A stretch of DNA of 64,000 nt from Macrocystis pyrifera (GCA_031763025.1 JASSKH010000044.1:2163608-2227607), one strand, 5' to 3'. Positions 1 through 13,422 are shown, counted from the stretch's first letter. Notes: generated by a model not told the origin, from the sequence alone. Translations and numbers: made by a program.

Positions 1-3000
1 TCTTGGTCGAGTCCGTGTCTCACCAGTTCGCCCACTTCAGGCAGGGGTTCATGCGAGTCATGTCCGGTGCCGCCTCCATCTCTCTACTGAGGTGAGAGCT
101 GCTCGAAATGCTGAGCCATGCTGTGGTACTGGGGAGGGGCGGGGCGTACCCATGTTCATGTATTGCCGTAGTCGTATGACCATCGGAACGGAGCACGTCG
201 GGTTTTCACCGACTAGGCAGAAATTAAGCACGAAACGCCGTAGAGGTGTTCGGCGAGTCGCATGAAGAGTGACCTGCACCCTACTAAGAACCGCTTGTGA
301 GGCGGACTTTCTTGCATATGGAAGACACCGTCGAATTAATGGATAAGGGGGGGGGGGGGGGGGGGGGGGGGGAGGGGTTCGGGTCAAACATTTTCTGGCT
401 GATGGATGTAAGAGGCTTAAGAGATCGCAACCTTTGGATGAATCTGAGGTCCAGGCTTAACAGCCCTTTTTGGGCCCCAAATCGTGCTGTTGCAAGGGAT
501 ACGCCGCAACCATTGAACTATACAGCAGTTTATACTAGCGCCGCGGTAACAATGGATAGTTGTGTCACTACAACACTTCACACCCCGGGACAGATCATCT
601 GCAGATAATCTACAGATGTATCATGATCTAGATCTTTCATGGCAGATGATCTCTATGATTTATATGATCTACTGTGGCTCAAATTTGGCGGGTGAGAGCC
701 ATATAGCCTTCATTTTCTAGAGCATATTCGCTGGGTTGGATCTGTACTATGCAGATCCTGCACAGCACCGCCTCGAAGCGGAAGGGTAGGATCTAGATGA
801 TCTATCTGTAGGTGATTTGTGTGTCCGACGTGTCCAGCCCTCCCTATTGTAGAGGTACAGCTATAGTCTACCGGTATATCAGTACTTGCGTATCGGTTAT
901 CTATTGCGTAGTAGCATAGCGGTGGCTATTGATTTTGTTTTCACACCGGACTAAAGGGAAGTCGAAGTGCAGACCACAGGTCGCCCGCAGCGCGGGGGGG
1001 GGGGGGGGGGGGGTGTGCTCGATAGGAGAGATGTACTCGATCTCATGCATGGCCGTAGTCGTATGACCATAGACCCTCGCATCCCTACAATGCCGGGACG
1101 GAGCATGTCGGGTTTTCACCGACCAGGCAGACATTGCTTGCACCAAGCGCGAAGCGCCGTGAGGTGTCCGGCGAGTCGCATGAAGGGTGAGCTGCACCCT
1201 ATTAAGAGCCGCTTGTGAGGGGGGGGGGGGGGGGGGGCAAGCAGGCGGAAGTGTACAATGCTGACGTACGCACGCGGCCGTAATTGTTTTGCTGTCAAGG
1301 CTCGCCTGGTCGTCCCGCTCGAACACACAAACACTGATGGAGACGTTCTCACATTAGCTCATTTCCTTGAAATCTGGCCAGTCTGTGGTCGCAAACCAGG
1401 CTAATAAATATACATATATATATATTCATACCGTACATACCAGAGTATCGTACTGGTGCGTTGTATTTTGTCGCGCCCCCCCCCCCTCGCCCTCGTCCCC
1501 TCCCACGCCGCGCCCTTTTCTGAAGCTTCACGTCCTGCCCCTTGCATTGTTTTCTCCCCGCCAAGGGCCGAGGAGCTAGACGTACTTGTCACGGGAACGC
1601 CAGAGCTTGACTTCGGTGAGCTAGCGAAGGCCACGCAATACTTCGGTGGATTCCGCGCGGAGCACCCAACCATCATGGCGTTTTGGTGGGCCGTGGAGGA
1701 CATGCCCCCGGAGGAGCAGAGGCGCCTCCTGATGTTCGTCACCGGCTCTAAGAAGGTCGGGGGTTAGCGATCTCGTTTTTTTTTCTGTTGGTGTTGAATT
1801 TGTGGTGTGTGGTGGTGGTGGTGGCGGTGGTGGTGGTGACGGTGTTACTGATGTCGATGTTTTTTTTTTTGCTGCTGCTCCTGATGCTTGTTTTGTTCTT
1901 GCTGGTGCTGGTGACGTCAGGCGGCGCTGGTGCTGGTGCTGGTTCCTTTTACTCCATTGATTTGTCTACTGAGGTGTTTTATATATATTTGTGTGAGATT
2001 CGGCCCCCATTTGCGTCCCCGGCGGGCTCGGCTTGTAGAAGGGTACACTCTGCGAAAAAAGTCCAACGCATGAAAGAGGCTCAGCAGCACACCTGACCGT
2101 GGCTCCTTACCGCCACGTCACCGCCGCACTCATTCCGCGGCGGCTTCGTTGTCCCTTCGCGGGGGGGGGGGGGGGGGTGCAATAACATTGTACAAGCAAC
2201 AAAAAAATGCCCACGGATATCCGCGAAACTGGACAGTCCCCCACCGTGGACCACGACGTTTTCGGTGTCGCTCTGCGTTGCTAAAATATCACACCAGGTA
2301 CATGCTTCCATGCCGGTCTGGATTTCTGAATTGGAGCATGCTACGGTAGGGCTCCACCTGTTTTTGCTGCGACTCCTCCCCTCCAACCCCCCCCCCCCAA
2401 AAAAAAAAACGAACCTTCAAGAAAATTTGTACGTGTAACCCGATGGACAATTCTCCTGGTGTAGTAGGCCGTTGGCGAACAATGACACTGGGTAGTTTGA
2501 GAGTTGAGCAGCTCCGTTCGCTGGTCAGAAAACTTTTTCGCCGAAGATGGGGCTACGCCTACGGTAGTAACACGGGTCAATTACGGTTCCGGAATGCGTT
2601 GTTGTCCGGATCGTTCTGCATGTCTCATGCGCATTTCGAGGCGTAAAGGGGTGAGAACACATGGGTGTTGTGGACCCCCCCCCCCCCCCCCGCCCCGGGG
2701 GGGAAATCCTCTCGATATCGAATGCAACCGTATTCCGTGCCTCTTCCCTTCCAGGAAGACGAAGCGGCAGTGCCGTGGTTTTTTCACGCACCAGCGCTCC
2801 TGATCGTCGGATCGGTAACCGTCCATTCTGTTTTTTGTCCCGTGCTACTGTTTGTGCCTACTGTTTGTGCTACGTGTACGTTCCTTCGCCTCCGCGTTTT
2901 GTTGTTTTGTGCATGAGGACAGGCTCCTCTCGGAGGGCTGGGAAAGCTGTCGTTCAAGGTGAGAGCCTGGTATGTGGATGGGGTCAAGGCAGCGGTGGTG

Positions 3001-3952
3001 GTCACACAATGACCTGAAGCGCGCGTGCTGGTGTTCTCTACCTCTCTGCATGCCACCGTCGTGTGTGTAAATGCGGTTTGGGTTGACATGGTCGAGCACA
3101 CAGAGGGGTCACGTTTTCATATCCATGCGCGCGCATCTGCTCGTATACATTTATCCTCAACGAAAAACTATTATCGTCTCCCCAAAAAAAATAGTTGATG
3201 TATTTGGTTGTTTCGCCCACCACTTTGTGAAGGATAGGCACTGTCTTGTCGTCTCCCTTGGGTGTGAAACTATAATTTTGTGGCTTGGATTGCAGTATTA
3301 ATGGTGTGGGTTGTTTGTTTTTTTCATAACCCTTTTTGTTGTGGGGCACGAAACCATGTGCCCGAAGACAAGTTGGGTAACGCCGACGGGGAGGTTTTGA
3401 CGCCGTCCTTCAGAATTATGTCGGCATCCTTTGCGTCGCCTTTGGGTCGTGCTGTAGAGGTAAGCGCTATTCGGATGAGCGTGTCGCACTGCCGCCTTGG
3501 GCAGTATTTTTGCTTTTTTTCCTCGGCGTAGTTCGAGCCTTGGCACTCGCTGTCTTCCCACCCCCCCCCGCCACTGCACGCCCTGCGTTTTGAGCGGAAT
3601 CGTGGTTTGCCCCGCCTGACGGGCCAGGCCTGCTGGACTGGCATCGAGCGGCACCGAAAGGAACCGAACCGAGCCGAAACGAAATGAACCGAATTGAAAC
3701 GAAACCAAACGAACAGAACCGAAACGAAATGAACCGATTGGAGTGGAACCATCATGTCAACATTCACGCTGTTTTCCGCTCATAAAATGCTCTCAAAAAC
3801 AGATCCAGCGGGCGGGGCCCGACACCGACCACTTGCCGACCTCTCACACGTGCTTCAACGTGCTCATGCTGCCGGAGTACGACGGAGAGGAGAAGCTAAA
3901 AAGGCTCCTCAAGAAGGCCATCACGGAGTGCGAAGGCTTCGGTCTCAAATGA
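1..3952 (+). CDS. HECT-domain E3 ubiquitin ligase, C-terminal part (5' end outside window)
   Basis: HECT ligases take ubiquitin from an E2 onto a catalytic Cys and pass it to substrate. I read four exons: <1-91, 1566-1755, 2923-2958 and 3803-3952 (stop TGA). Phases agree at every junction: the AG at 90-91 joins G1566, and the other two junctions are phase 0. The joined product of about 154 residues follows the HECT C-lobe in order: [16 protein letters not shown], then [46 protein letters not shown] (the whole 36-nt exon), and LPTSHTCFN, with the catalytic Cys codon at 3851-3853, ending GEGFGLK. The extreme C-terminus has the usual family form, so the enzyme looks intact here. The N-lobe and substrate-binding region lie upstream of base 1, so the subfamily cannot be named. 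Introns carry poly-G repeats (1) and T- or G-rich low-complexity DNA. Confidence 0.93.
140..345 (+). repeat. Poly-G-bounded dispersed repeat (family P), partial copy
   Basis: Copy in HECT intron 1. It carries the family core GTCGTATGACCAT, GGTTTTCACCGAC, GGCGAGTCGCATGAAG and AAGAACCGCTTGTGAGGC and ends near a poly-G run at 347-372. Other copies lie near 1.0, 26.2, 27.1, 27.5, 30.7, 56.8, 60.9, 62.0 and 63.8 kb. It has no coding capacity. Confidence 0.75.
590..830 (+). repeat. GATCTG-rich dispersed repeat, copy 1
   Basis: It holds many GATCTG/GATCAT steps, then GGTTGGATCTGTACTATGCA, AGATCCTGCACA and GATGATCTATCTGTAGG. The same order of blocks recurs at 23460-23900 in the same orientation and at 6660-7080 inverted, so this is a dispersed family rather than a simple repeat. 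Confidence 0.6.
992..1236 (+). repeat. Family P repeat, copy flanked by poly-G on both sides
   Basis: Core of the family running from TGTGCTCGATAGGAG to AAGAGCCGCTTGTGAGG, with a run of about 18 G before it and about 18 G after it. It lies in HECT intron 1, about 650 bp from another copy in the same orientation. Confidence 0.8.
3645..3745 (+). repeat. GAACC/GAAAC pentanucleotide minisatellite
   Basis: Units such as GAACCGAACCGAGCCGAAAC repeat with drift just upstream of the last HECT exon (3803). The array is within the intron, about 60 bp from the splice acceptor. Confidence 0.75.
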
Positions 3953-5900
3953 TCGTACAGGAATGCGTGCCGGGTAGACTCTGGTAGCAACGTGGGACTC
4001 CAGCAGTAACATCTTCGTCGTTGTATGGTCCCCGTGTATGTACGTAGCACGGCTGTGTAGAGTATACCAGGTATGTACGTATTCCAGCGAGAGTACACGA
4101 AACGAAAGAGAAAACATGCAACACTCCTCACAAGGTCAGAACGAGGATCGGACCAGAATGGTGATCTGTCTGCGCGAGCTGAGAAAAAAAAATGTTTGTT
4201 TTCATAATTGTGTTGCGACTTGATTTTAGTATACTTTCCCTGTCTGGGACTCGAGATGAAAAAAGTGGTGTCGATTTTGTTTTTTCGAATACACCCCTGA
4301 TTCCAGGTATTGCCTTTTTTTTTCTCCCATGTTGGGCCAGGCTGAAATGGTTTTGTGAGGCAGGGAGTTTATTACACTAGTTTCAGTATTAGCGATACGT
4401 TGGGTGCAAAAGCAACGAGCCACAATTTCTCAAGAACTTGCCAATTTGTTCATGTAGTGCTGTCGCGGGCCGCAGTGACGTGTACAGCCCTAGGGTTTCC
4501 ACGTGTATCGCTCGGCTGTGTATCTAGGTTTGTTTTGTGTTGTGTTTCGCTTCCAGCGGCATGCTTGGAGCCTGGTTTGCGACCACGGGCTCGCAGATCT
4601 CAGGAAAAAGAGCTTGTGCGAAGAGATCGATCCTTGTTTTTATCCTCGCCATCCTCATCGCGGTAGAAGAGTCCGTACGTGTGGTTGATCTTGCTCTTCA
4701 CCCTGCTTCGTTCGTTACATCAGACGCCTACTGCGATAGGGGAATCGTTTTTTTTTTGCTCAAAAAACAGATCTGACTGCCGTGGTGCTCCCTGGCTGAG
4801 GAACGCCACCCAATTTTGTTAGAGCACCCATCGTTGTGTTTTATGTGTTATTCGTAACATACCGGGGCTAGTACCGGGTGTCGCACTTTCATGTCTTCTC
4901 CAAGCTAATTTCTGGGTGACCCACGAATGACTGACTGATAGTATAGAGTTCCTCAAATCAGGAGCCCCAGAAGGCAAAAGTAGGTGCACTCCAATCGTAG
5001 CACGTGTTTGAACGAGTACCTGGTAGTCTCTTTTTGGTCTACTTGCGAGGCGACAGATATGTAGCTGCTGCGGTAATTGTTTTTTTTTGTTTTACGCATT
5101 GCAACGGGTGCTGGAACGTGCGAGAGGGAGCATGGGGAAGCTAAAGGAAAATATGTGCCATATATACCTATCCCCTGTGTTTTTTTGGGAGAAGTTATGT
5201 GTACAGCGACCCCCCCCGCCCGGATCCCAGGGGTAGGGTTGACGTTCGGTCCCGGGGGGATCGCGATAGTCGGATTCAGCTGCGGTGAACGGGGGGTTGG
5301 TGCATCCCAGGAGGACCACATTGTTAGATGCGTACTGTAGTCTATGTGCGTTGTATGTGATTATATGTGATTGGGTTTGACCGGGAGGGAATTATGGAGT
5401 GGCCCCGTCTTGAGCCGGAAAGGTTTCCAGCCGAGAGACGGTATCGAACCTGAAAAACGGCAACCAGAACCGGACGGCCCTTTGCTATAGTACTTGCTAC
5501 CGGAGAGCGTGTGGAGCTTAACCCATACGGAACCCGCTAAGTAATCGCTCAAAAAATATCAAACTAAATCAACCCGTTGGGGACTGTTCAGACAGCGACG
5601 GAAACGAAACGATATAGTTGGTGTTGTCGGCCTACCGCGAGTGGTGAGCGCCCAGCAGTATGGGTTGATCATGCCTCGCCCGGGCCCTACATCTCCTTGC
5701 ATTCAGCCACTGTGAATCGGACACCATGTTGCAGAATTTCATCCCCCAATCACGCGGTGGTCGTTGCTGTACTCGTCTTTTTATTACCGTCAGGCTTCTC
5801 CTCTGAAGTCCTAAGAGGGTTGGTTGACCTGCCACCTGAATTGAGACCGCGGGTGCTCACAGGACAGCGAACGCACGTCCGTGCGCACGACCCAAGCTTG
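3953..5900. other. Intergenic, no gene recognised
   Basis: 3' flank of the HECT gene. Short open frames exist on both strands, but none shows domain similarity, phase-consistent exons or convincing splice borders. A GTACCAGGTATG-type motif occurs at about 4066. Confidence 0.5.
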
Positions 5901-5911
5901 TTAGTGGTAGA

Positions 5912-6262
5912 CCCAACCCATTATCGCATCGCGTGGTTTTCCGCGTGTTCCCAGTCGCCAATAGTTGACATCATCATCTTGTCCATTGGTGCTACCGCGA
6001 GAGACTTACTTACAAGAGCCGCCTGAGCGCGAAGAATGCAATTTGAAGTGACTGGGCAGTCCCGCCGCGCGCAGATGCCCCTGCAGCGCTGCGACCATGC
6101 TCGGTACAAACAGCGCTCCGTCTCCACGGCTCACGTCTAGCAAGACTACCGGAAACATTTGTCCATTGGCGAGATCCCACCCGATGCCATGTGTGGCCGA
6201 GATATATTCCGTGACCCCCCGAAACGCGCAATCTCGTGGGCACTCCTTGTTCTTCGGCACTA
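5912..6262 (-). pseudogene. Decayed tyrosine recombinase (DIRS/Crypton-like) fragment
   Basis: Reading the minus strand gives a run resembling the catalytic end of transposon tyrosine recombinases: YISATHGIGWDLANGQMFP, HLRAAGLPSHFKLHSSRSGG (the H-x-x-R box), then, after a frame break, PMDKMMMSTIGDWEHAE (the later H/W box). Stops and a frameshift between the R box and the W box mean it is not functional. No terminal repeats, reverse transcriptase or RNase H were found beside it, so DIRS-type and Crypton-type origins cannot be separated. The similarity is from family pattern memory, not a search. Confidence 0.6.
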
Positions 6263-6659
6263 CGACCGCCTCGCTAGACTTTCACCACAACGTTTTCTTG
6301 AGCTTTTCCCTCATTCATGGTGTTCGATCGAGGTTTTCAGGGGGCTGCGGCGCCGATGACGTATGTTCGTACGGTTCTCCAAGTGAAAATTATCACAGGT
6401 GTGGTTACTAGCTTTGTTCCAGTTTTGGAACCACAGGAGGGGCGCCCCCGTGAGGCGGTCTGAGTAAGATATCCCGATATACGGCGGTCAAAATCGCATG
6501 GCGCGACTGCTGTGGAATTGCACTCGAATTAACAAGGCGGCTTCACCTAAACAAGCAGGCGGTCATATTGCTCTGGCACATCATCGCCTTACTGCGGAGA
6601 CCCCTCCGAGTATACTGCTGCACCTTCTTGGGATGTCGATTTTACGTCGCGACTCAAAA

Positions 6660-7080
6660 AACAGACCGAGTCGCCAGCATAAATATAGCAGGACTAGCAG
6701 GACTACACGCATCAGCACCCGCAAGATCAGTGCGGAAGCCAATCCTATCCAGGTGGGGTGAGTGAGAGTAAAAATACTCTCAACGATTCACAAAAATTTA
6801 CAAGGATCAACACGTCGGACAGATCAGATCTACAGCAGTAGCAGATCAATCTGGATCCTAACCTGCCGATACGATGTTTTGCGCAGGATCTGTCGAGTAC
6901 AGATCCGACTCAGGAAGCATCTGCCCCAGTGGATTATGCAGATTATGCGGCTCCCACCCGGCGACATGAGCTAGATCATACAGATCATACATATCTTATC
7001 TGCCCTGAAAGATGTACCACTGTAGATGATGCAGTGCGAATCGATCATCTGCTCGACGTGTGCAAGGACCCAACGTGCAG
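6660..7080 (-). repeat. GATCTG-rich dispersed repeat, copy 2 (inverted)
   Basis: Reverse-complement counterpart of the elements at 590-830 and 23460-23900. It has AGATCAGATCTACAGC, CAGGATCTGTCGAGTACAG, GCTCCCACCCGGC, CAGATCATACATATC and ATCTGCCCTGAAAG in mirrored order. Confidence 0.6.
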
Positions 7081-7443
7081 GGTTAGTGAGCAAGCATACA
7101 GCAGTCGTGGTATGGCAAACACTAGGCGTTGAACAACCAATGGAATCGATTCCTCGATCCCACGTGCCTCTTGCGGAAAAGAAAGGAAAACCCTCGCGGG
7201 TAATGGTAACTAGCGATGACCAGCGCGGCTATTTATACCTGTCCGTTGGTTGGAGGAACTCGATAATGCCCGTCGGGGCCAGCCAAGCTTAGAATTCAAG
7301 TACAGATACGTAAAACGATACTGCAGTATTTAGCAAAGGGTCAAATATTATTAGCCACGCGCACAGCTTCCTGCTTCTCCGCCAACACCCCCAACCCCGG
7401 TTACGCTACTTCCGTGGCGCCCGCCGCCGCCGCCGCGCCACTC

Positions 7444-10400
7444 CTAGCTTCCCCCTTTTTGTCGATCTATGGAGTCATTGACGTTTCTCAGAGTTTGTCT
7501 CGTCTGCGCCATCGCCGCCTTCAACAACACGTTGCACCGGAAGGGCGGGAGGGTTAATGTAATGAAAACGTATGAATAGGCATTGCTATGAACGGGCAAA
7601 AAAAAGGGGGGGGGGGGGGGGGGCAGCCTACTACTATGTTGCCTGCCATAGTCCTTCGACCATTGACCAAGCTCCACTTTCGAGACGGAGGGGGGGGGGG
7701 GGGGTGGGTGTAACGTACATATGAGGGGGGGGTCCACGATATAGCAAGTACAGCTCGCATGTGCGCTTTTTACCCTTGCGATCGACGCGGCGCGGCCTTC
7801 CGCCCTTACGTGCTGTTGCTCCGTCCCACGATAATGTAACGACAAAAACAAACTGCCCTGTTGCACGTTTTACTAGAAATCACCTTCGCGGCGCCAACAC
7901 GAGGACGCCCCCCCAACAAAACCTGCTTGATCAACCCAACCACGCAACCACCCACCACCCACCCATCCACGAACACCCTGTCGCACCCATCTAACGACAC
8001 CAACCCACCCCACTCGTCAACACGCCCACCTATCCACACACACCTACCAACCTTCCAACTACCCGCTCACACATCCGACACACCCACCCTAGCCGACCAA
8101 CACACCCACCCCCTCCACTCCCCCCATCCACACACACCCACCCTACTCCACCAACCCACCCACGAACCTGCTCGAAGGTGCAACGTAAATATACATGATG
8201 GATGATGTAGTAATAGGGAGCGGGGAGTCAACGACACAAAAAAAATACAGCTCGCGGGCGCGCTTGTTACCCTTGCGGTTGACGCGGCGCGGCCTTCCGC
8301 CCCTACGTACTTGGTACTCCGCCCCACGATAACGCAACAGCAACAACAAAACGTGCCCTGGCGCACCTTTTACCAGAACAACGCCTTCCCGGCGCCAACA
8401 CGGCGGCTGCCAAAGCGGGGACACTCCCCCCCAAACCCTGCGGCTGTAGATCAACCCACCCACGCAACCATCCAACCACCGACCCACCCATCCACACACC
8501 CCCCCAACCCCCCGACTATCCACACTCACCCACCCACCCACCTACAAGTACACCGGCCCAAATACCAAACTAACCCACCCACCGAGGCTCTCAACAACAC
8601 ACCCACCCCCCCACGCCCCCCATCCCCCCACATGCTACCCCAACCAACCTGCTCGACGGTCTTGCTAAGCTTTGCGATCTCGTCGTCCAGCCTTCTCAGG
8701 TCCTCCTTGGTGACCGCCCGAGGCCCCAGCCCCCCCCGCCCTCCCGACGCCCCCGAGCATCGCCCCGGACAAGGCCCAACCCCTACGACTCTCCGAGCAT
8801 AGCCGCTCCCGCCGCCGCCGCCCCCGCTCACGTCACTCCGGCTAACGCCACCCCCTAGACGCGCCCCGAGATCAAACGTTGTCCTAGGGGCCGATAGCCA
8901 GTCGTCCCCTCTCGAAAAAAGTCGGCTCTTCGAATCGTTCCCTTTCGAATATAGCCTACTCTTCTCGTCCTCTCTTGAAGAAAGTCTCCTCTTCCAGTCG
9001 TCTCCTCTCGAAAAAAGCCTACTCTTCGATGAAACCGGCACAGCCCCGCTAGCCCCACCTCTTGTGGCCGCAACCCCGACCCTTGCCTCCACCCTCCGAT
9101 CGCGATCGCGTAGGGGTGTGCTTCCAGGATCTCGGCGGTCCCGCCATCCTGAATGTGTCTTGCCGGCGGTGGAGGTAGCAGCGGCAACGACTGTTGTGGC
9201 CGGGGCCAGGACGGGGGGTGGAGCGAGCTCCGCAGAGAAGAGGCGCCTGTGGGCGGCGCCGGCAGGCGACAACGGCCCCGGAGCGTGCGAATCCCTCCTT
9301 TGTGAATCGAAACCCCACCCGCCACTCCCACCACCGCCGCCACCACCACTGCCACCATCAACACCACCACCGCAACCGTCGCCGCTGATACCCGCAGAGT
9401 AAATCGTTCGTGCCCCTCTCCCCCCCCTTCCTCCGCCTTCGCCGCCTCCCCCCCCGTATATCCGCCCATTCACATCTACCGCCGCCGTCGTTTCAGCGAC
9501 CGTGGCTCGAGGTACAGTCAACGGTGGCGTGGCGGCGGCAGCTGGTGGGACAGCAGGCGGGGGGGGCAAGGGGGGGGGGGACACGGTTGCCCCAGCCCCG
9601 CGATTTCGCTGGCGGACGACGTCGCCCAGCGCCGCGGTAAGCGCACGGGTGGCAGTCGTGTGCTGATTTCGCTGCTGGGGTAAAAGACAGAGGCGTTTGT
9701 TGAGTCAGGGGTGGGGGGGGGGTGGAAGTCGCTGCTGGGGAAAAGGCACGGGAGTTTATTACGACTGGGAGTGGTACTGGTGTTCTGATTTCGCTGCTCA
9801 GAACAAAAGTTTGTTAAGTCGGGGGGACTGGGGGTGAGGTAAACTGACAGCGGTGGGCTTTGGGGGTGCCGTCGTCTGCTGAATTCACTGCTGGGGAACA
9901 GAAAGTGACGTGTGGGCGGGGGGGGGTTTCTGACAGCGATGGGTTTGGGGCTGCCATCGTGCACTGATTTCAATGCTGGGGAAAAGTGGAGGGAAGGTAG
10001 AGATGCGCAAATGTCCTCTACGCAAGCACATGCGCCAGCAAGCACATACTTCGAAGGATGAGGCTCAAAAACACAAGAGCGCAAGACCCAACTCAACTCT
10101 CCCAAAATAAAAAGAGAGGCCTCTATTTTTTTCTTACTGTTGACATAGGCTCGCCGCGGAAGCCGGGCCAGGTACCCAGCGATTCACCGTCCAATGTCCG
10201 TGGCGCAATCAAGGGGAACAGCGCGGCCCGGCTCCACGACGGGCGCATGGCACGGGCCGTCGTGGAGCCGGGTCACGCTGTCACCTTGCCTTCACCAGAC
10301 ACATTGGACGGTGAATCGCTGGAAGCATGACCCGTTCACGGCGGCAAACCTATATAAACACGAAAAGCGCATAACGTATATACAATGTTGTATGGCGGTA

Positions 10401-13369
10401 CATACTGGGCTTCGACAAAACACACACGCACACAAGAACCACAAACGAAAAAAAACGACCGATTTTATTTTTTTGCATACTAAATAAACACAATCGTGAT
10501 TTCAAACGCAACGACTACACACGAGTTTACTATAGTGAAAAAAAAATAGAAGAGAAAAAAGAGAGACAACATAGAAAAGTGAAGGGTCGTGCCCCCCGTT
10601 CCCCGAGGACGTACAACAAAAAAAACTTACCGCGGCCGCCTCATCTCTCTCACGCTTCGCCCCCTTGAGCATCACTTCCAGCCTTCGGCGATGGTCGTCG
10701 GCGGCCGCTACTTTAGCCGTCAAGCCCTCTACCTCTTGCTCTAGCCCGCGGCAGCGCAGCTCTTCCTGCGTAAGAAAACACCAAAAAACAACAAAAACAA
10801 AGAAAGGCGCACACGTCGGCACGGGCGGGGGGGCGCGCGAGAGAGTAGAGAGACGTCGGACAGGCGTGGCGCTGAAGGCACGACGCCGAAGGCACGCGAG
10901 GCCCAAGCAGCAACGCCGGCAGGGGAGGCCAAAAATTCGCCACCAGAGCCTCCTATCCTACCGAGTCCACCATTATAGCAACCCTACAACACCGCTTCCA
11001 CCATCACCAGCGCTGCCGCCGACATCACCACCAGCAGCAAAAACTATCAATACAAACAGCAACGCCAACGCCACCACCACTACAACCACGGCCACCACAA
11101 CTACGGTCACCACCAACACTATCAACACCACCAGCACCACAACAACCACCGCCACCACAGCTACGAACACCACACGTCGCCACCATCACCACCGCCACCA
11201 ACCACCGCCGCTACCGCCACCACCACCACGACCACCCCCCCCCCCCCACACTCTCACCTGCTCCGCCCTCTCCCCCGCAGATCTCGACGCCTCCCTCTCT
11301 CCTCGCAGCCTCTCCCTGGCCGCCTTGAGCTGAGCGGTCAGCTTCGTCACCGCCAGCCGATACGCCCACTCCGTCGAAAAACCCACCCCCGCCGCCCCCT
11401 TCTTCTCCTCGTGATCCAAAAATTCTTCTAGGCTACCGCCGCTGCCACCGCTACCACCGCCACCGCTGCCAATGTCAGCGCCACTGCCACCACCACCACC
11501 ACCACCACCACAACCACCACCGTCTTTGGCGCCCAAGAAAGCGTAAGCCCCCCGGTTTCCCGCTTGCCCCGCATCGTCCGTAACTTCGTAAAAACTTGGC
11601 GCGCCTTTGTTAACCCGCTCCTCCCCCTCCTTATAGACATCGTCATCTTCACGGTCGTGGTCTAAAAAAACGGTGCCCCCTGCGGTGGACGCTCCCTCGT
11701 CTCGTCGTCGTCCTCGACGTCGCCATCGCCCCTCCCCGCGCGTCTCTCTGCTACCGCTGCCGCCACCGCCGCCACTGCCACTAGCCGGGAAAACCCCTCC
11801 TGCTCCTGCTCCTGTCCCCTCTCCGGCTACCGCCCTTCCTCGTGCTCCTCGTCCTAGCCCTCCCCCCTCCCCTTCGCCTCTACGGCCAAGACGATTTTCT
11901 CCATTCCCTTCACCGCCATCATTTGCCACTCTTGAAACCTCCGCCCCCGCCCCCGCCCCTGCCGCCGTGATTGGCGGGGAGGCGGAGGGAGAGGAGCGGG
12001 AAGAAGGGGCGCCGCCGGGGTGTGAATAGCGCCGGGGGGGCAGCTTCGCCTCAGCGTCTTGTCTAGCGAGGCATTCGAAGAGCTGGTCTATGAGCTGGAA
12101 GGCCGTAAAGGAAGGGGCCGAGTGTTGGCCGCGCTGAATGTGCCTGCAGAGGGACTCCAGAAGCGCTCGGAAGCACTTTTTTTTTTGTGTGTTTGTGTTT
12201 TTTTTTGTGATTTTTTAGTGCGTTTTTGTATGTTTTCGTTTTTTTTTTTTGGAGGGGGGTTGCAATTCGGTTTCAGTTTTGGTTTTTCGTTTGTTTTGAA
12301 TTTTTTTTTTTTTCATTTTTTTATTGTTTAGTGCATGTGGTTATATCGTCATTCGTTTGAGACGGCAGCGGCGCGCACGCGGGCAGGGGCCAGTGGGAAG
12401 AAGAGGCACGACGAAGGCGAGGACGGGGTTAGGATAGGTTACGCTTTGGTCTCGGCTGCTTTGCATTCCAGTTGGCCTTGAGATACGATATCAAAACAAA
12501 ACATCAAGACGAAAACGACAATATAGGAAGAACTCGATGAAACGCGGTCATCCTAGCACAACGATTTTACTCGAAGGGGGAACAGCTGTGTCCAGCTACT
12601 ATAGCTACTTCTAATGATATTGCTGATGCTACGACTACTGTTACACTGCTGTTTATACTGCAACGCTCAAGTGTCAGTACTGCTACAACTACTGCTTCTA
12701 CTGCAGCTGCGGCTGCTACTACCGCTACTACTTCTACTGCTGCTGCTACGTCCACCACTACACTACTGCCACTACCGTTAAAACTGCTACTGAAACTGGC
12801 TCTACTGCTGCTATTTATACTACAACCACCACTACCACTACAGTACTACAACTACTGACACCACACCTTCTACTCGCACCACTATTGCTATTATTTATAC
12901 TACTACCCGTACAAGAGTACACACCAGGCTCAACACAGCAAAACAACCCCCCCACACACACACCTTAGTCGTCGCGCGCCACCTCTGGCACCGCGCTCTC
13001 TGCCCTTCCTCTAGCTCCCGAAGTGCCGACCGCAGCGTCGACAGGGATTGCCGCGACTTAATCTCGGTCTGCTGCGCCCCAACCGTCGCGGCTTTTAGAT
13101 CTCGTCGCAGACGCAAGGTGTCACCCTCAAGCTCGCGTACTCGAAGCTGCCGATGAGGAGATGGGGTCCGGGTGGAGGGAATGTAGATATGTTGTGGATA
13201 GTTTCTATTGCTGTAGGACTGCGAGATATCTGATAGTTGACTACCGGTACTTGGTACCTGATATCACATAGGTCGCCGGCTATTACTGAACTACTGTAGT
13301 TGGCTGGGGATTGCAGCTAGGTGCGCAACAAAAACGAGGCATATTCATACCGGGGGGGGGGGGGGGGGT

Positions 13370-13422
<53 letters not shown>

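Noticed and set aside
12059-12180. Plus-strand frame SSEAFEELVYELEGRKGRGR as an exon
   Set aside because: The minus strand is open through the same DNA in phase with four other minus exons of the coiled-coil gene. The plus frame has no partner exon, although the A-rich acceptor on minus leaves some doubt.
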